Source: Sphingomonas sp. DG1-23
GTDB lineage: Bacteria > Pseudomonadota > Alphaproteobacteria > Sphingomonadales > Sphingomonadaceae
Direction of reading: 5' to 3'
Length of the DNA: 64,000 bases
NCBI RefSeq assembly: GCF_030730875.1
Contig: NZ_JAVAMA010000015.1
Location: 1-64,000 of the forward strand
Positions 1 to 8,034 of this stretch are shown in pieces. The position numbers and the translations under genes are program-made. Position 1 is the stretch's first letter. Each line of letters begins with the position of its first letter. The notes under the pieces are model-generated. The model did no database searches. It saw only the letters and a list, made by a program, of their open reading frames with translations, and was not told the DNA's origin.

Positions 1-1
1 G

Positions 2-472
2 TCGGACTTCAACGGCACCAACCTGTTGAAGGCCTCGGGCGGCACCGTGACTGCTCTGCAGTCGCTGAAGGACTCGGACACCAGCTCGGCAACGACCTGG
101 CAGCCCGATTCGCTCAGCGTCGCGAACCAGGGCCTCCAGCTCGGTGGTTCGGTCGTGACGGTTGCGGCCAGCGGCAACATCAGCAGCCAGGCTTCGGCCC
201 AGACGATGATCGACACGCTGACCACGACCCAGGCGAACCTGAAGACCAGCCTGAGCACGCTCGGCGCGGCATCGCGCAAGATCGACGCTCAGTCGACCTT
301 CACCAGCAAGCTCTCCGACACCATCGAGAGCGGCATCGGCAACCTCGTCGACGCCGATCTCGCCAAGGAATCGGCCCGCTTGCAGGCGCTGCAGGTCAAG
401 CAGCAGCTCGGTGTGCAGGCTCTGTCGATCGCCAACCAGGCGCCGCAGACCATCACGTCGCTGTTCCGTTAA
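2..472 (+). CDS. Flagellin, C-terminal part (5' end outside window)
   Basis: The reading frame is open from the first bases of the window, so only the C-terminal 156 residues of the protein are visible. They have the typical flagellin D0/D1 C-terminal pattern: a helical stretch with LVDADLAKESARLQALQVKQ, then LGVQALSIANQAP and a short hydrophobic end (TITSLFR). This end forms the inner tube of the filament and is the export and polymerisation region. The gene ends in TAA and is followed 38 bases later by a strong intrinsic terminator. Being next to the flagellar cluster supports the call. Which flagellin paralogue this is cannot be told from the fragment. Confidence 0.95.
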   Translation, partial: SDFNGTNLLKASGGTVTALQSLKDSDTSSATTWQPDSLSVANQGLQLGGSVVTVAASGNISSQASAQTMIDTLTTTQANLKTSLSTLGAASRKIDAQSTFTSKLSDTIESGIGNLVDADLAKESARLQALQVKQQLGVQALSIANQAPQTITSLFR

Positions 473-510
473 GGCTAGCTTTTTCCCTGGAAGCTACCTG
501 ACGACAGAGA

Positions 511-543
511 GAGGCCGGGACGGCAACGTCCCGGCCTCTTTTT
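511..543 (+). terminator. Intrinsic terminator of the flagellin gene
   Basis: A perfect 12-bp stem (511-522 with 527-538, loop GCAA) is followed directly by five T residues (539-543). It lies 38 bases after the flagellin stop and is a textbook rho-independent terminator. Confidence 0.92.
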
Positions 544-610
544 CGTGCGCGCCGCTTGCGCCGCACGCAACGAAATCCCTGCAACTCCGCCGCCGCAATG
601 GTTGACCCAT

Positions 611-617
611 CTATAAT
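611..617 (+). promoter_or_regulatory. -10-like element CTATAAT before the 133-aa gene
   Basis: CTATAAT lies just upstream of AAGGAGA (624-630) and the TTG start at 638. It belongs to the CCTATAA-like family seen ahead of most motility operons here. No -35 hexamer at normal spacing is evident. Transcription starting about 7 bases downstream would leave a very short leader. Confidence 0.4.
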
Positions 618-637
618 GATGGCAAGGAGATAGTCGC

Positions 638-1039
638 TTGTTCCCACGTATCCGTGAAATCACCGACGCATTCGGCGGCAAGCTGCGCGTGAGCGTCGAG
701 GAGCATCCCTCGGGCGCACTCGTCGTGCTGGAGCGGCCCGACATGAGCGGCCAGCCGCGCATCCTGCTCGACGGATACGGCACCGACGTGCTCGCGGGCT
801 ATATCATGTCGGCGCGGCTCGCGGTGCCGCACGGGCTTCCCGAGGAACATATCGACGGCCTGTTCGGCACCCGCTTCGAACTGGGGCTGGAGCCGCGTGC
901 GGCGCTCGAGCTGAGCCAGCAAGGCAATGCCCGGCTCGAGATTCCCGCGCCCTTCTGGGACCGGCTCTACGCCGAATTGTGTCTCGTTGCGGCACATGCG
1001 CGCGAACTCGCGCGTCGCGCCGAGGCACGCGTGCACTAA
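638..1039 (+). CDS. Conserved-looking protein of unknown function, 133 aa
   Basis: I do not recognise this family. The product is soluble, with no signal peptide or membrane segment. It has an amphipathic N-terminal helix (FPRIREITDAFGG), a central mixed beta/alpha part and an Arg/Ala-rich C-terminal helix. The TTG start is chosen because a good Shine-Dalgarno sequence, AAGGAG, sits 8 bases upstream and a CTATAAT element lies just before that. It stands between the flagellin gene and the flgD/fliK block and carries a motility-type promoter element, so a role in flagellar assembly or its regulation is possible. That role is inference only. Confidence 0.65.
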   Translation: MFPRIREITDAFGGKLRVSVEEHPSGALVVLERPDMSGQPRILLDGYGTDVLAGYIMSARLAVPHGLPEEHIDGLFGTRFELGLEPRAALELSQQGNARLEIPAPFWDRLYAELCLVAAHARELARRAEARVH

Positions 1040-1057
1040 GAGATCATCGGGATGTCA

Positions 1058-1083
1058 CCGATACCGGTAACTATACGTATCGG
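1058..1083. repeat. Inverted repeat CCGATAC...GTATCGG
   Basis: A 7-bp inverted repeat (1058-1064 and 1077-1083) with a 12-base spacer. Outward, GATG (1051-1054) and CATC (1085-1088) also pair with small bulges. It lies 18 bases after the 133-aa gene and about 70 bases before the next gene. No T-run follows, so an operator or an RNA hairpin is as likely as a terminator. Confidence 0.4.
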
Positions 1084-1154
1084 GCATCCCCGGACTACGG
1101 CCCGGCGCTTTGCTGATGCATTGGGCGGGGCACAGAGAATAAAGGGTCTTACGC

Positions 1155-1484
1155 ATGAACCTTCACGACATCGGCCACGTTTCCGAGACCGCCGGCAAGG
1201 CCTTCACGGTGACGCTGACGTTGAACGTGGAGGATGCGCGTGCGCTGTGGAGCGCCGCCGCGGACAAGGCGCTGCAGGCCGGCATGACCCTGTCGGACGT
1301 GCTCGACACGATCGGGCCGCGCGAAGATCCCGCGATCGCCGATTGCCTCGCGATGCTGACCGCGCCAAGCGCGATCGCGGGCTGCGTGCTCGATGATTTC
1401 GATGTGTCCGCCGCCGCGTCGGCCGAGCCGGTCCAGCTCCCCCGGGGCGCCGGTCGGCCGGTACTGATGTCCGTCGCCGGCTGA
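1155..1484 (+). CDS. Protein of unknown function, 109 aa
   Basis: The family is not recognised. The start is ATG. The N-terminal half alternates strand-like and helical segments (FTVTLTLNVEDARALW, then ADKALQAGMTLSDVLDTIGP). The C-terminal 30 residues are Ala/Pro/Gly rich and probably disordered. No signal peptide or membrane segment is seen. A strong terminator hairpin starts 56 bases after the stop, which supports this being a real transcription unit. It may be co-transcribed with the 133-aa gene upstream, from which it is separated by an inverted repeat. Confidence 0.65.
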   Translation: MNLHDIGHVSETAGKAFTVTLTLNVEDARALWSAAADKALQAGMTLSDVLDTIGPREDPAIADCLAMLTAPSAIAGCVLDDFDVSAAASAEPVQLPRGAGRPVLMSVAG

Positions 1485-1539
1485 GCCTCGGCTCGCCATT
1501 CCGATCCAGTTTCGGTTTCAGCGCGTGGGGCGCAAACGG

Positions 1540-1575
1540 AAGAGCCAGGCGGGTCGCTGACCAGCCTGGCTCTTG
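1540..1575 (+). terminator. Strong hairpin terminator after the 109-aa gene
   Basis: AAGAGCCAGGC (1540-1550) pairs with GCCTGGCTCTT (1564-1574), and the loop itself pairs as GGTC-GCT-GACC. The 3' side runs into CTCTTGTCGTTT, a broken T-tract. The stem is strong enough to act in either direction. Confidence 0.8.
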
Positions 1576-1609
1576 TCGTTTCGGGCCACGGAGGAAGGGC
1601 GGCCCTCAA

Positions 1610-1668
1610 AGGGAGAGAAGAGACGAGCGGGTCGCAGAGGGGATCGGAACGCCCACCCGTCTCTCTAC
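1610..1668 (-). ncRNA. Candidate short minus-strand RNA
   Basis: On the minus strand a perfect CCTATAATG element (1673-1680) is followed about 10 bases later by a 12-bp stem with G-U pairs: GAGACGGGTGGG (1652-1663) with CCCGCTCGTCTC (1620-1631). A pyrimidine-rich tract follows. No open reading frame fits. The rest of the 1485-1821 gap holds only the two flanking terminators. The promoter and hairpin are visible in the sequence; transcription is inferred. Confidence 0.3.
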
Positions 1669-1673
1669 ATTCA

Positions 1674-1680
1674 TTATAGG
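1674..1680 (-). promoter_or_regulatory. CCTATAA element without a downstream gene
   Basis: The minus-strand sequence reads CCTATAATG, as good a match as those before fliK, fliG and motA. It lies downstream of the flgD terminator, so it cannot drive flgD. The only thing ahead of it is the hairpin noted as a candidate small RNA. Confidence 0.4.
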
Positions 1681-1760
1681 CCGGACGAGGGCCGGGAGTC
1701 GCCGCGCAAGGCCGGGAGATTCCCGCTAGGTATTTGTGCGGAAGCAATAATTCGTGGGGG

Positions 1761-1798
1761 CAAAAAGAAAGCGCCGGAGCGAGAGATCGCTCCGGCGC
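1761..1798 (-). terminator. Terminator of the fliK-flgD unit
   Basis: A 12-bp perfect stem (1771-1782 with 1787-1798, loop GAGA) is followed on the minus strand by TTTCTTTTTG. It lies 24 bases after the flgD stop. Confidence 0.92.
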
Positions 1799-1821
1799 CG
1801 AAATTGCCGGGATGCGCCGGC

Positions 1822-2475
1822 TCAGCCGATGCGCAGCAGATCCGCGGTCGAGACCTTGTGCCCGTTGATGGTGAGCTGGACGACACCGTTCGACAGCTCG
1901 ACGTCGCTGACCTTGCCGAAGGAATGCGCGGTCGCGGCGACCTTGGTGCCCGAGGCGTCCTTGCCTTCGAGCTCGAGCGTGTAGAGGCCCGGATCGACCT
2001 TCTTGCCGTTGCTGGTCGTGCCGTCCCAGGTGAAGGCACCCGCGGCGCCCGTGGCATCGATCGGCAACGTGTCGATGATCTTGCCCTTCTCGTCCTTGAT
2101 CGTCGCGGTCATCGAGGCGACGTCGCGGCTCGACGACCAGGTCCATTGCGCCGGCGTGGTGGCGCTGAGACCCGAAACGGCCGAATTGGTCTCGACCTGT
2201 GCGCCGATCATCGCCGAAGCCTGCATCAGGTTCTGGGTGCCGAACGCCGCGAGCAGCGACTTGAGTGTCGAGGTCTGCTCGATCGACTGCTCGACCTGCG
2301 AATATTGCACCAGCTGCTGGGTATATTGCGCGGTGTCCATCGGATCGAGCGGGTCCTGATTTTGCATCTGCGTGGTCAGCAGCTTCAGGAACATGTCGAA
2401 ATCGGCGTTGAGCTTGGACGATGCCGCGGTGGTCTTCGCGTCGGTCGTCGCATTGGTGGTGTTGACGGTGGTCAT
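1822..2475 (-). CDS. flgD: Flagellar hook assembly (cap) protein FlgD
   Basis: FlgD forms the temporary cap on which hook subunits polymerise. The 217-aa product has the family N-terminus: a Thr/Ala-rich lead, then DMFLKLLTTQMQNQDPLDPM and the YSQVEQ block that signals export. The C-terminal half has the FlgD Ig/FlgD-like fold pattern (TATIKDEKGKIIDTLPID, AFTWDGTTSNGKKVDPGLYTLE). The start is ATG with GAGGAA 7 bases upstream. It follows fliK by 9 bases and is therefore probably translated from the same transcript, which ends at the hairpin at 1761-1798. Pairing with the hook-length gene fliK is common in flagellar clusters. Confidence 0.95.
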   Translation of the reverse strand: MTTVNTTNATTDAKTTAASSKLNADFDMFLKLLTTQMQNQDPLDPMDTAQYTQQLVQYSQVEQSIEQTSTLKSLLAAFGTQNLMQASAMIGAQVETNSAVSGLSATTPAQWTWSSSRDVASMTATIKDEKGKIIDTLPIDATGAAGAFTWDGTTSNGKKVDPGLYTLELEGKDASGTKVAATAHSFGKVSDVELSNGVVQLTINGHKVSTADLLRIG

Positions 2476-2484
2476 GGCGTTTCC

Positions 2485-4113
2485 TCAGGCGAGAAGGTCG
2501 ACCTGCCCGTCGCTGCGGATCGGGCGGTAAATGGGTTCGGCGGTGCCGGCATCGTCGTCGGACGAGGCGAACTGGCCGCGGTTCGAGTGCGGATTCTGCT
2601 GCTGGGCCTGCTGGCCGCCGCCGTCACCGCCGCGATTCTCGAAACGGAAGCTCTGCGCATCGGTGCGGACGCCGGCCTGATCGAGCGTGCGGGCGAGATC
2701 GGGTGTGTCCTGGCGGAGCAGCTCCATCGCCTGCGCGCTTTCGGTGCGCACGGTCGCCTGCAGGCTGCCCTTGTCGTCGAACGCCAGCGTCACTTCGATC
2801 CGGCCCAGTTCGATCGGATTGAGGCGGATGCGCAGCGTTTCCTCACCAAGCTCGACCTTTCGCGCGATCTCGACGCCGAGCGAATGGCCGAGATGGCCGG
2901 CACGGGCTTCGACCACCGGCTCGGCCGGGGCGGCGGGAGCGGCAGGGGCCGTAACGCGCGCGGTGTCGACTGCGTTCGGATTGTGCGCGTGCTGCGGCAG
3001 GATCGGCGCAGCGGCGTTCGTACTCGCGGCGGTCGCGAGAATGGCTTCGGGCTGCGGCTGGCCATCGGGATTTGACTCCGATCCGGCGGACTCGGCCCTG
3101 GCCGCGACGGCGCGCGCGAAATCGGCAGTGCCGGTGCCGGGCGCGGATTGCGCCGCATCCTGCGCCGACGCGGGCTGCGCGGCGGCCTTGCCGACCTTCG
3201 ACCCCACGGATCCGCCGGGCGCATTCGCGGTTTCACGCGGCGCGGACTGCTGCAGCGAAGCCTGCTGCGGTACGGGTTGCTGCGTGACGATCGGCTGCGG
3301 CATCGGGTTGATCGCGAGCATTTCGGCCGGGATCGCAGGCGGCGCATCGTTGGACGGCACAGGATCCGTCTTGGCCGCTACGGCTGTGGCGCGCGGACCC
3401 TTTTGCGGCTTCGACGGCGCATTCCCCGCGGGCTCTGCAAGTTCTGCGGTCTCAGCCGGCGCGGCGGTCGTCGGCGCGTCGGGCATGGCATCGCCCGCAG
3501 GTTGCGGAACCGCGCCGGCCTGTGGCGGAACGGTGGAAGCCGCCGGAGCCGCAGCAACCGCTGCTGCAGTTTCGGGCTTCGCGGCGGGCCGAGCCACGGC
3601 GGGAGCGGCGGGGGCGGCGGCTTCGACCGCCGGCACGACCGGAGCTGCGGCAGGCGCGATTTCGGGCTCGATCGCGAGCGGCGGCGCAGCGGGGGTGGGG
3701 ATTTCGGGCGCTGCCGCCGGAGCGGCATCAACCGCGACCCCGACCGGGAGAGGTTGTTCGTTCGTCGCTATGGGCTTGGCAGCCACCGGCATCGGATCGG
3801 TGCCGGGCAGCTTCGCTGCGGTCGCCATCAGCTCGGAGAGCGAGGTCGGCTGCTGGAGACCGGGCAATATGCCCGGTGGCGCCTTGGCGATGGCCGGCGC
3901 CGCGAGCTGGGCCTGTTCGAGCAGCGTCCGGGCCAACTTCGGGTCAACATGCGCGGGCAGGGTGGGCGAGGCCTTGAGGGGCATCAATTGCGGTGCGGCG
4001 GCGCCTTCGATGGCGATCCCGAGCGCGTCGGCAAAGCCGAGGCCGGTGCCGCCGATTGCCGACGCGGATTGCATCCCCGCGCCAAGCGGAAAGCCGAAGG
4101 GGTTGATCTGCAT
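2485..4113 (-). CDS. fliK: Flagellar hook-length control protein FliK
   Basis: FliK is a secreted molecular ruler that switches the export gate from hook to filament substrates. The 542-aa product is long, Pro/Ala-rich and low in complexity up to about residue 400, as in other FliK ruler domains. It ends with the conserved FliK C-terminal domain: EETLRIRLNPIELGRIEVTL, then LQATVRTESAQAMELLRQ and a Gln/Gly-rich tail. That LNPxELGxI signature decides the call. The ATG start is at 4113, with a CCTATAA element about 41 bases upstream. Because the gene is so GC- and repeat-rich, long open frames appear on the other strand; these are shadows. Confidence 0.93.
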   Translation of the reverse strand: MQINPFGFPLGAGMQSASAIGGTGLGFADALGIAIEGAAAPQLMPLKASPTLPAHVDPKLARTLLEQAQLAAPAIAKAPPGILPGLQQPTSLSELMATAAKLPGTDPMPVAAKPIATNEQPLPVGVAVDAAPAAAPEIPTPAAPPLAIEPEIAPAAAPVVPAVEAAAPAAPAVARPAAKPETAAAVAAAPAASTVPPQAGAVPQPAGDAMPDAPTTAAPAETAELAEPAGNAPSKPQKGPRATAVAAKTDPVPSNDAPPAIPAEMLAINPMPQPIVTQQPVPQQASLQQSAPRETANAPGGSVGSKVGKAAAQPASAQDAAQSAPGTGTADFARAVAARAESAGSESNPDGQPQPEAILATAASTNAAAPILPQHAHNPNAVDTARVTAPAAPAAPAEPVVEARAGHLGHSLGVEIARKVELGEETLRIRLNPIELGRIEVTLAFDDKGSLQATVRTESAQAMELLRQDTPDLARTLDQAGVRTDAQSFRFENRGGDGGGQQAQQQNPHSNRGQFASSDDDAGTAEPIYRPIRSDGQVDLLA

Positions 4114-4153
4114 CCGGTCGCCTCTTGCCCGGCCTCAAAGGGCCGCTTTGTCA

Positions 4154-4160
4154 TTATAGG
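4154..4160 (-). promoter_or_regulatory. CCTATAA element upstream of fliK-flgD
   Basis: The minus strand reads ATCCTATAATGAC. It lies between the flhA stop (4182) and the fliK start (4113), giving fliK-flgD a promoter separate from flhA. Confidence 0.55.
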
Positions 4161-4181
4161 ATGATTGTTGCGCGAACGGTC

Positions 4182-6263
4182 TCAACCGATCGTGCCGAGC
4201 GCCCGAATGCGCGCGCGCGCGTGGATCTCGTTCTGCGAGAGCACCACCGTCGCCGGACGCACGCGCTCGATGATCGAGCGGACGAACGGACGGATCGACG
4301 GGCTGCAGAGCAAACAGGGGATCTCGCCGTCCTGCGCCAGCCGGTCATAGGTCTCGCGCACCGAGTGGATGAACTTCTGCAGCGACGACGGCGCCATCGC
4401 CAGCTGGCGATCGTCGCCCTGGCCGAGGATCGATTCGGCGAACGCCTGGTCCCATTCGGACGAGAGCGTCACCACCGGGATCGCCTCGCCGCGGACCTGC
4501 GACGCACTGATCTGGCGCGCGAGACGGCCGCGGACATGCTCGGTCATCTGGGTGAGGTTGGCGGTCAGCGGCGCGGCCTCGGCGATGCCTTCGAGGATCG
4601 TCGGGATGTCGCGGATCGAGATGCCCTCCGACAGCAAATTCTGCAGGATGCGCTGGACGCTCGAGATCGAGACCTTCGAGGGGACGATGTCGGCGACGAG
4701 CTTCTCGGCATCCTTGTGGACTTCGGTGAGCAGCTTCTGCGTCTCGGTGTACGACAGCAGATCGGCGATGTTGTCCTTGACCAATTCGGTCAGATGGGTG
4801 GTGATGATCGTGCCGCAATCGACCACGGTCAGCCCGCGGAAGCCGGCTTCGTCGCGCAGTTCGCGATCGATCCACAGCGCGGGGAGGCCGAACACCGGCT
4901 CCTTGGTCACTTCGCCGGGCATGCCGACCGGACCGCCGCCCGGATTGATCAGCAACAGCTTTTCGAGCTTGATCTCGCCGCGCGCCGCTTCGGTCTCCTT
5001 GATCGTGATGACATATTCATTGGCCTTGAGGCCCATATTGTCGATGATGCGGACCGAGGGGAGGACGAAGCCGAAATCGGTCGCCATCTGGCGGCGCAGC
5101 GCGCGGACCTGATCGTCGAGGCGCGGCTCGCGCTGATCGTCGTTGATCATCGGCAGCAGCGCATAGCCGATCTCGATGCGCACGGCGTCGAGCGCGAGCG
5201 TCTGCGAGATGGGCTGCTCGATTACGGCCTCCCGCGCCTGTTCCTGCGCCGCCACGGCACGTTCGAGTGCCGATTTGGCCTGGGCAGTCTTGCTCATCTT
5301 CCACGCGGCATAGCCGGCGGCGGCGGCGAAGCAGGCGAAGGGCAGGAAGGGCAGGCCCGGCATCAGCGCCAGCGCGCCCATCAGGAACGCGACCATGCCG
5401 AACGCCTTGGGATAGCGGCCGAGCTGTTCGCCCAGCGTGGCGCCGGTCTTGCCCTTGATGCCGCCCTTCGAGACGAGCAGGCCTGCGGCGATCGAGATGA
5501 TCAGCGCCGGGATCTGGCTGACCAGACCCTCGCCGGCGGTGAGCACGGTATAGGTGTGGAACGCTTCGCCGATCGGCACGCCGTGCGAGACGACGCCGAT
5601 GGTGAGACCGACGATGATGTTGACCGCGGTGATCAGCAAAGCGGCGATCGCGTCGCCCTTCACGAACTTCGAGGCACCGTCCATCGAGCCGTAGAAGCCG
5701 CTCTCGGCCTCGATCTCGGCGCGACGCTCGCGTGCCTGCTCTTCGGTGATCATGCCGGCCGAGAGATCGGCGTCGATCGCCATCTGCTTGCCGGGCATCG
5801 CGTCGAGGCTGAAGCGCGCCGCGACTTCGGCGATGCGGCCCGCGCCCTTGGTGATCACCACGAAGTTGATGACGATCAGGATCATGAAGATCGTGAGGCC
5901 GATGATGACCTCGCCGCCCATCAGGAACTCGCCGAACGCGCCGATCACCCCGCCGGCGGCGTGCGCGCCTTCATGGCCGTGAGTGAGGATCAGGCGGGTC
6001 GAGGCGAGGTTGAGGCCTAGCCGCAGCATCGTCGCTACCAGCAGGATCGTCGGGAAGGCGCTCAGTTCCAGCGGCTTCTCGATGAACAAGGCGGTCATCA
6101 GGATCATCACGGCGATCGTGATCGACAGCGCCAGCCCGAGATCGAGCAGCCAGCCCGGAACCGGCAGGATGAGCATGCCGATGATCGCGATGACCGCGCC
6201 CGCGAGGGCGAGATCGCGATTCAAGCCGATGCGATTCAGGAGATTGACGACTGCGGGAGGCAT
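4182..6263 (-). CDS. flhA: Flagellar export gate protein FlhA
   Basis: FlhA forms the nonameric inner-membrane gate of the flagellar type III exporter; its cytoplasmic domain docks chaperone-substrate pairs. The 693-aa length is normal. The N-terminal ~330 residues carry about eight hydrophobic segments, and the conserved FHIPEP-family region is visible (GRIAEVAARFSLDAMPGKQM, IDADL, GFYGSMDGASKFVKGDA). The C-terminal half is the soluble platform domain (DNMGLKANEY, VVDCGTIITTHLTELVK). The start is ATG. It lies 76 bases after flbD and could be read through from the fliF operon; no separate CCTATAA element was found in that gap. Confidence 0.97.
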   Translation of the reverse strand: MPPAVVNLLNRIGLNRDLALAGAVIAIIGMLILPVPGWLLDLGLALSITIAVMILMTALFIEKPLELSAFPTILLVATMLRLGLNLASTRLILTHGHEGAHAAGGVIGAFGEFLMGGEVIIGLTIFMILIVINFVVITKGAGRIAEVAARFSLDAMPGKQMAIDADLSAGMITEEQARERRAEIEAESGFYGSMDGASKFVKGDAIAALLITAVNIIVGLTIGVVSHGVPIGEAFHTYTVLTAGEGLVSQIPALIISIAAGLLVSKGGIKGKTGATLGEQLGRYPKAFGMVAFLMGALALMPGLPFLPFACFAAAAGYAAWKMSKTAQAKSALERAVAAQEQAREAVIEQPISQTLALDAVRIEIGYALLPMINDDQREPRLDDQVRALRRQMATDFGFVLPSVRIIDNMGLKANEYVITIKETEAARGEIKLEKLLLINPGGGPVGMPGEVTKEPVFGLPALWIDRELRDEAGFRGLTVVDCGTIITTHLTELVKDNIADLLSYTETQKLLTEVHKDAEKLVADIVPSKVSISSVQRILQNLLSEGISIRDIPTILEGIAEAAPLTANLTQMTEHVRGRLARQISASQVRGEAIPVVTLSSEWDQAFAESILGQGDDRQLAMAPSSLQKFIHSVRETYDRLAQDGEIPCLLCSPSIRPFVRSIIERVRPATVVLSQNEIHARARIRALGTIG

Positions 6264-6339
6264 TTGACGGACCCTGTAATTGGCGGCAGCTGACGCCCCT
6301 CCCTGCGGTCAGAGGAGGGGATCGGTAAATGCCGGGAAG

Positions 6340-7674
6340 TTACGGCGCGGGAGCGACCGCGATGCCGGCTTCGATGAACGTGCGCAGCTTGTTGCGCATC
6401 GTGCGGACCGAGATGCCGAGGATGCCCGACGCCGAGGTCCGGTTGCCGTGGCAGCGGGTCAGCGTTTGCAGGATCAGCTCGCGCTCGACTTCTTCCACCG
6501 TGCGGCCGACGAGGCTCTCGATCTGCAGCCCACCGGGCTCGGCGAGCTCGAGGTCCAGCAGACGGGTGCCGTCGGAACGGACGAGGTCGTCTGGTTCGAT
6601 CTCCGGACCCTGTGCGAGCAGGACGGCGCGGTGGATGCAGTCCTCCAGCTCGCGAATGTTGCCAGGCCACGCGTAACGCGAGAGCAGCACCAGAGTCGCC
6701 TCGCTGAACGGGCGAGCGGGAACGCCGTCGGCTTCGGCGAGGCGTTCGGCGAAGTGCAAGGCGAGCTGGGCCAGATCGCCGCCGCGGGCGCGGAGCGGCG
6801 GAACCTCGACGCGGACGAGGCCGAGGCGGACGAGCAGATCGGCGCGGAAGCTGCCGGCATGGACCGCGGCTTCGAGATCCATGCCGGTCGAGGCGATCAG
6901 CCGTGCGCGGAAGGGCACCACTTCGTCGCCGCCGATGCGGGTGAAGCGCTGTTCCTGGAGCGCCGAGAGCAAGCGCGCCTGGGTGGCGGGGGCGAGGCTG
7001 CCGACTTCGCGCAGGAAGATCGTGCCATTGCCGGCCTTTTCGAGCCGACCGATGCGGCGGGCGACTGCGCCCGGGAACGCGCCGGCTTCATGCCCGAACA
7101 GTTCGGATTCGAGGACGTCGGCGCCGACGCCGGCGCATTCGACGACGTGGAGCGGGTTGATACGGCCCGATGCCTCGTGAATCGCACGCGCCATGACTTC
7201 CTTGCCGCTACCCTTCTCGCCGGTGACGAGAACCGGAGCGGCAGTGGGCGCCACGGCAGTCGCAAGCGAGAATGCGCGGGCGAGGGCAGGGTGATCGCCG
7301 ATACGGACCGGGGCCTTGCGCTCGATCACCGAGGCGATCGCCGCGGCGATCAGCTCGCGCTGCGGGGGCAGCGGAACATAGTCGCGGGCACCGGCGCGGA
7401 TCGCCGCCACGGCGCGCTCGGCCGAAGCCTGGATGCCGCAGGCGAGCACTGGGATGGTGAAGCGTTCGGCACGGATGCTCGCCATGAAGCCGGCAATGTC
7501 GGCGTCGACGTCGATCATCACCATGTCGCCGCCGCCTTCGCGGAGCAGATCGAGAGCCTGGTCCGGCGTGTCGGCCATCGCCACTGCGGCGCCGGCGTCG
7601 CGGGCCAGTTCGGCTGCGCGCCGGAACTCGCCGCCGGGCGCTCCGACCAGAATCATGCGGATGGAGTTCGGCAT
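6340..7674 (-). CDS. flbD: FlbD/FleQ-type flagellar transcription regulator (atypical AAA+ motifs)
   Basis: The 444-aa protein has three parts: an N-terminal receiver-like domain (1-120, Asp55 in the phosphorylation-site position), a sigma-54-activator AAA+ domain (about 125-360) and a Fis-type helix-turn-helix (about 395-435, NRTSASGILGISVRTMRNKL). Walker A is GEKGSGKE (152-159). Two hallmark motifs deviate: the sigma-54 contact loop GAFTGA reads GAFPGA (198-203), and Walker B reads LREVG with Arg222 in place of Asp. Sensor I is ASTGMD instead of the usual ATTNRD. The ATG overlaps the fliN stop (ATGA). The order fliF...fliN-flbD-flhA and a nearby fliX match the Caulobacter FlbD system, where FlbD represses fliF and activates later genes. 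Whether this version activates sigma-54 promoters is doubtful. Confidence 0.88.
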   Translation of the reverse strand: MPNSIRMILVGAPGGEFRRAAELARDAGAAVAMADTPDQALDLLREGGGDMVMIDVDADIAGFMASIRAERFTIPVLACGIQASAERAVAAIRAGARDYVPLPPQRELIAAAIASVIERKAPVRIGDHPALARAFSLATAVAPTAAPVLVTGEKGSGKEVMARAIHEASGRINPLHVVECAGVGADVLESELFGHEAGAFPGAVARRIGRLEKAGNGTIFLREVGSLAPATQARLLSALQEQRFTRIGGDEVVPFRARLIASTGMDLEAAVHAGSFRADLLVRLGLVRVEVPPLRARGGDLAQLALHFAERLAEADGVPARPFSEATLVLLSRYAWPGNIRELEDCIHRAVLLAQGPEIEPDDLVRSDGTRLLDLELAEPGGLQIESLVGRTVEEVERELILQTLTRCHGNRTSASGILGISVRTMRNKLRTFIEAGIAVAPAP

Positions 7675-8027
7675 CAACGGTCCTGACGAACGATTTCGGT
7701 GAGCGTCACGCCGAGCGCATTGTCGATCAGCACGACTTCGCCGCGCGCGATCAGGCGATCGTTGACGAAGATGTCGACCGGCTCGCCGACGCGGCGGTCG
7801 AGTTCGACCACGGTGCCCGAAGTCAGATGGAGCAACTCGCCGACCGGCATGCGGGCGCGGCCAAGCACGGCCTGGACCTTGACCGGTACGTCATGGACGG
7901 CCTCGAGGCCTTCGGAGCCGGCGACGGCATGGTCGCCGGTGGGGAACGGTTCGAAGTCTTCGAACACGGGGCCGCTCGCTTCGTCGGTGTCGGCGGGGAT
8001 GATGTCGTGGGGTTCGGTAGCCATCAT
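7674..8027 (-). CDS. fliN: Flagellar motor switch protein FliN (long form)
   Basis: FliN forms the lower C-ring with FliM and takes part in rotation switching and export docking. The 117-aa product has an acidic N-terminal arm (1-45) and a C-terminal SpoA/FliN domain: VPVKVQAVLGRARMPVGELL, GTVVELDRRVGEPVDIFVND and RLIARGEVVLID. The start is ATG (two in tandem) with AAGGAA just upstream. It begins 7 bases after the fliF stop and overlaps flbD. A second, shorter FliN-type protein is encoded at 24414-24650. Confidence 0.93.
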   Translation of the reverse strand: MMATEPHDIIPADTDEASGPVFEDFEPFPTGDHAVAGSEGLEAVHDVPVKVQAVLGRARMPVGELLHLTSGTVVELDRRVGEPVDIFVNDRLIARGEVVLIDNALGVTLTEIVRQDR

Positions 8028-8034
8028 GATTTCC

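Noticed and set aside
4169..4196. Possible sigma-54 site CGGCACG...GGTTG before fliK
   Set aside because: The GG and GC positions are one base off the fixed -24/-12 spacing, and it lies in the end of flhA.
4125..6020. 631-codon open frame on the plus strand
   Set aside because: Antisense to flhA, whose identity is certain; the composition is that of a GC-skew shadow.
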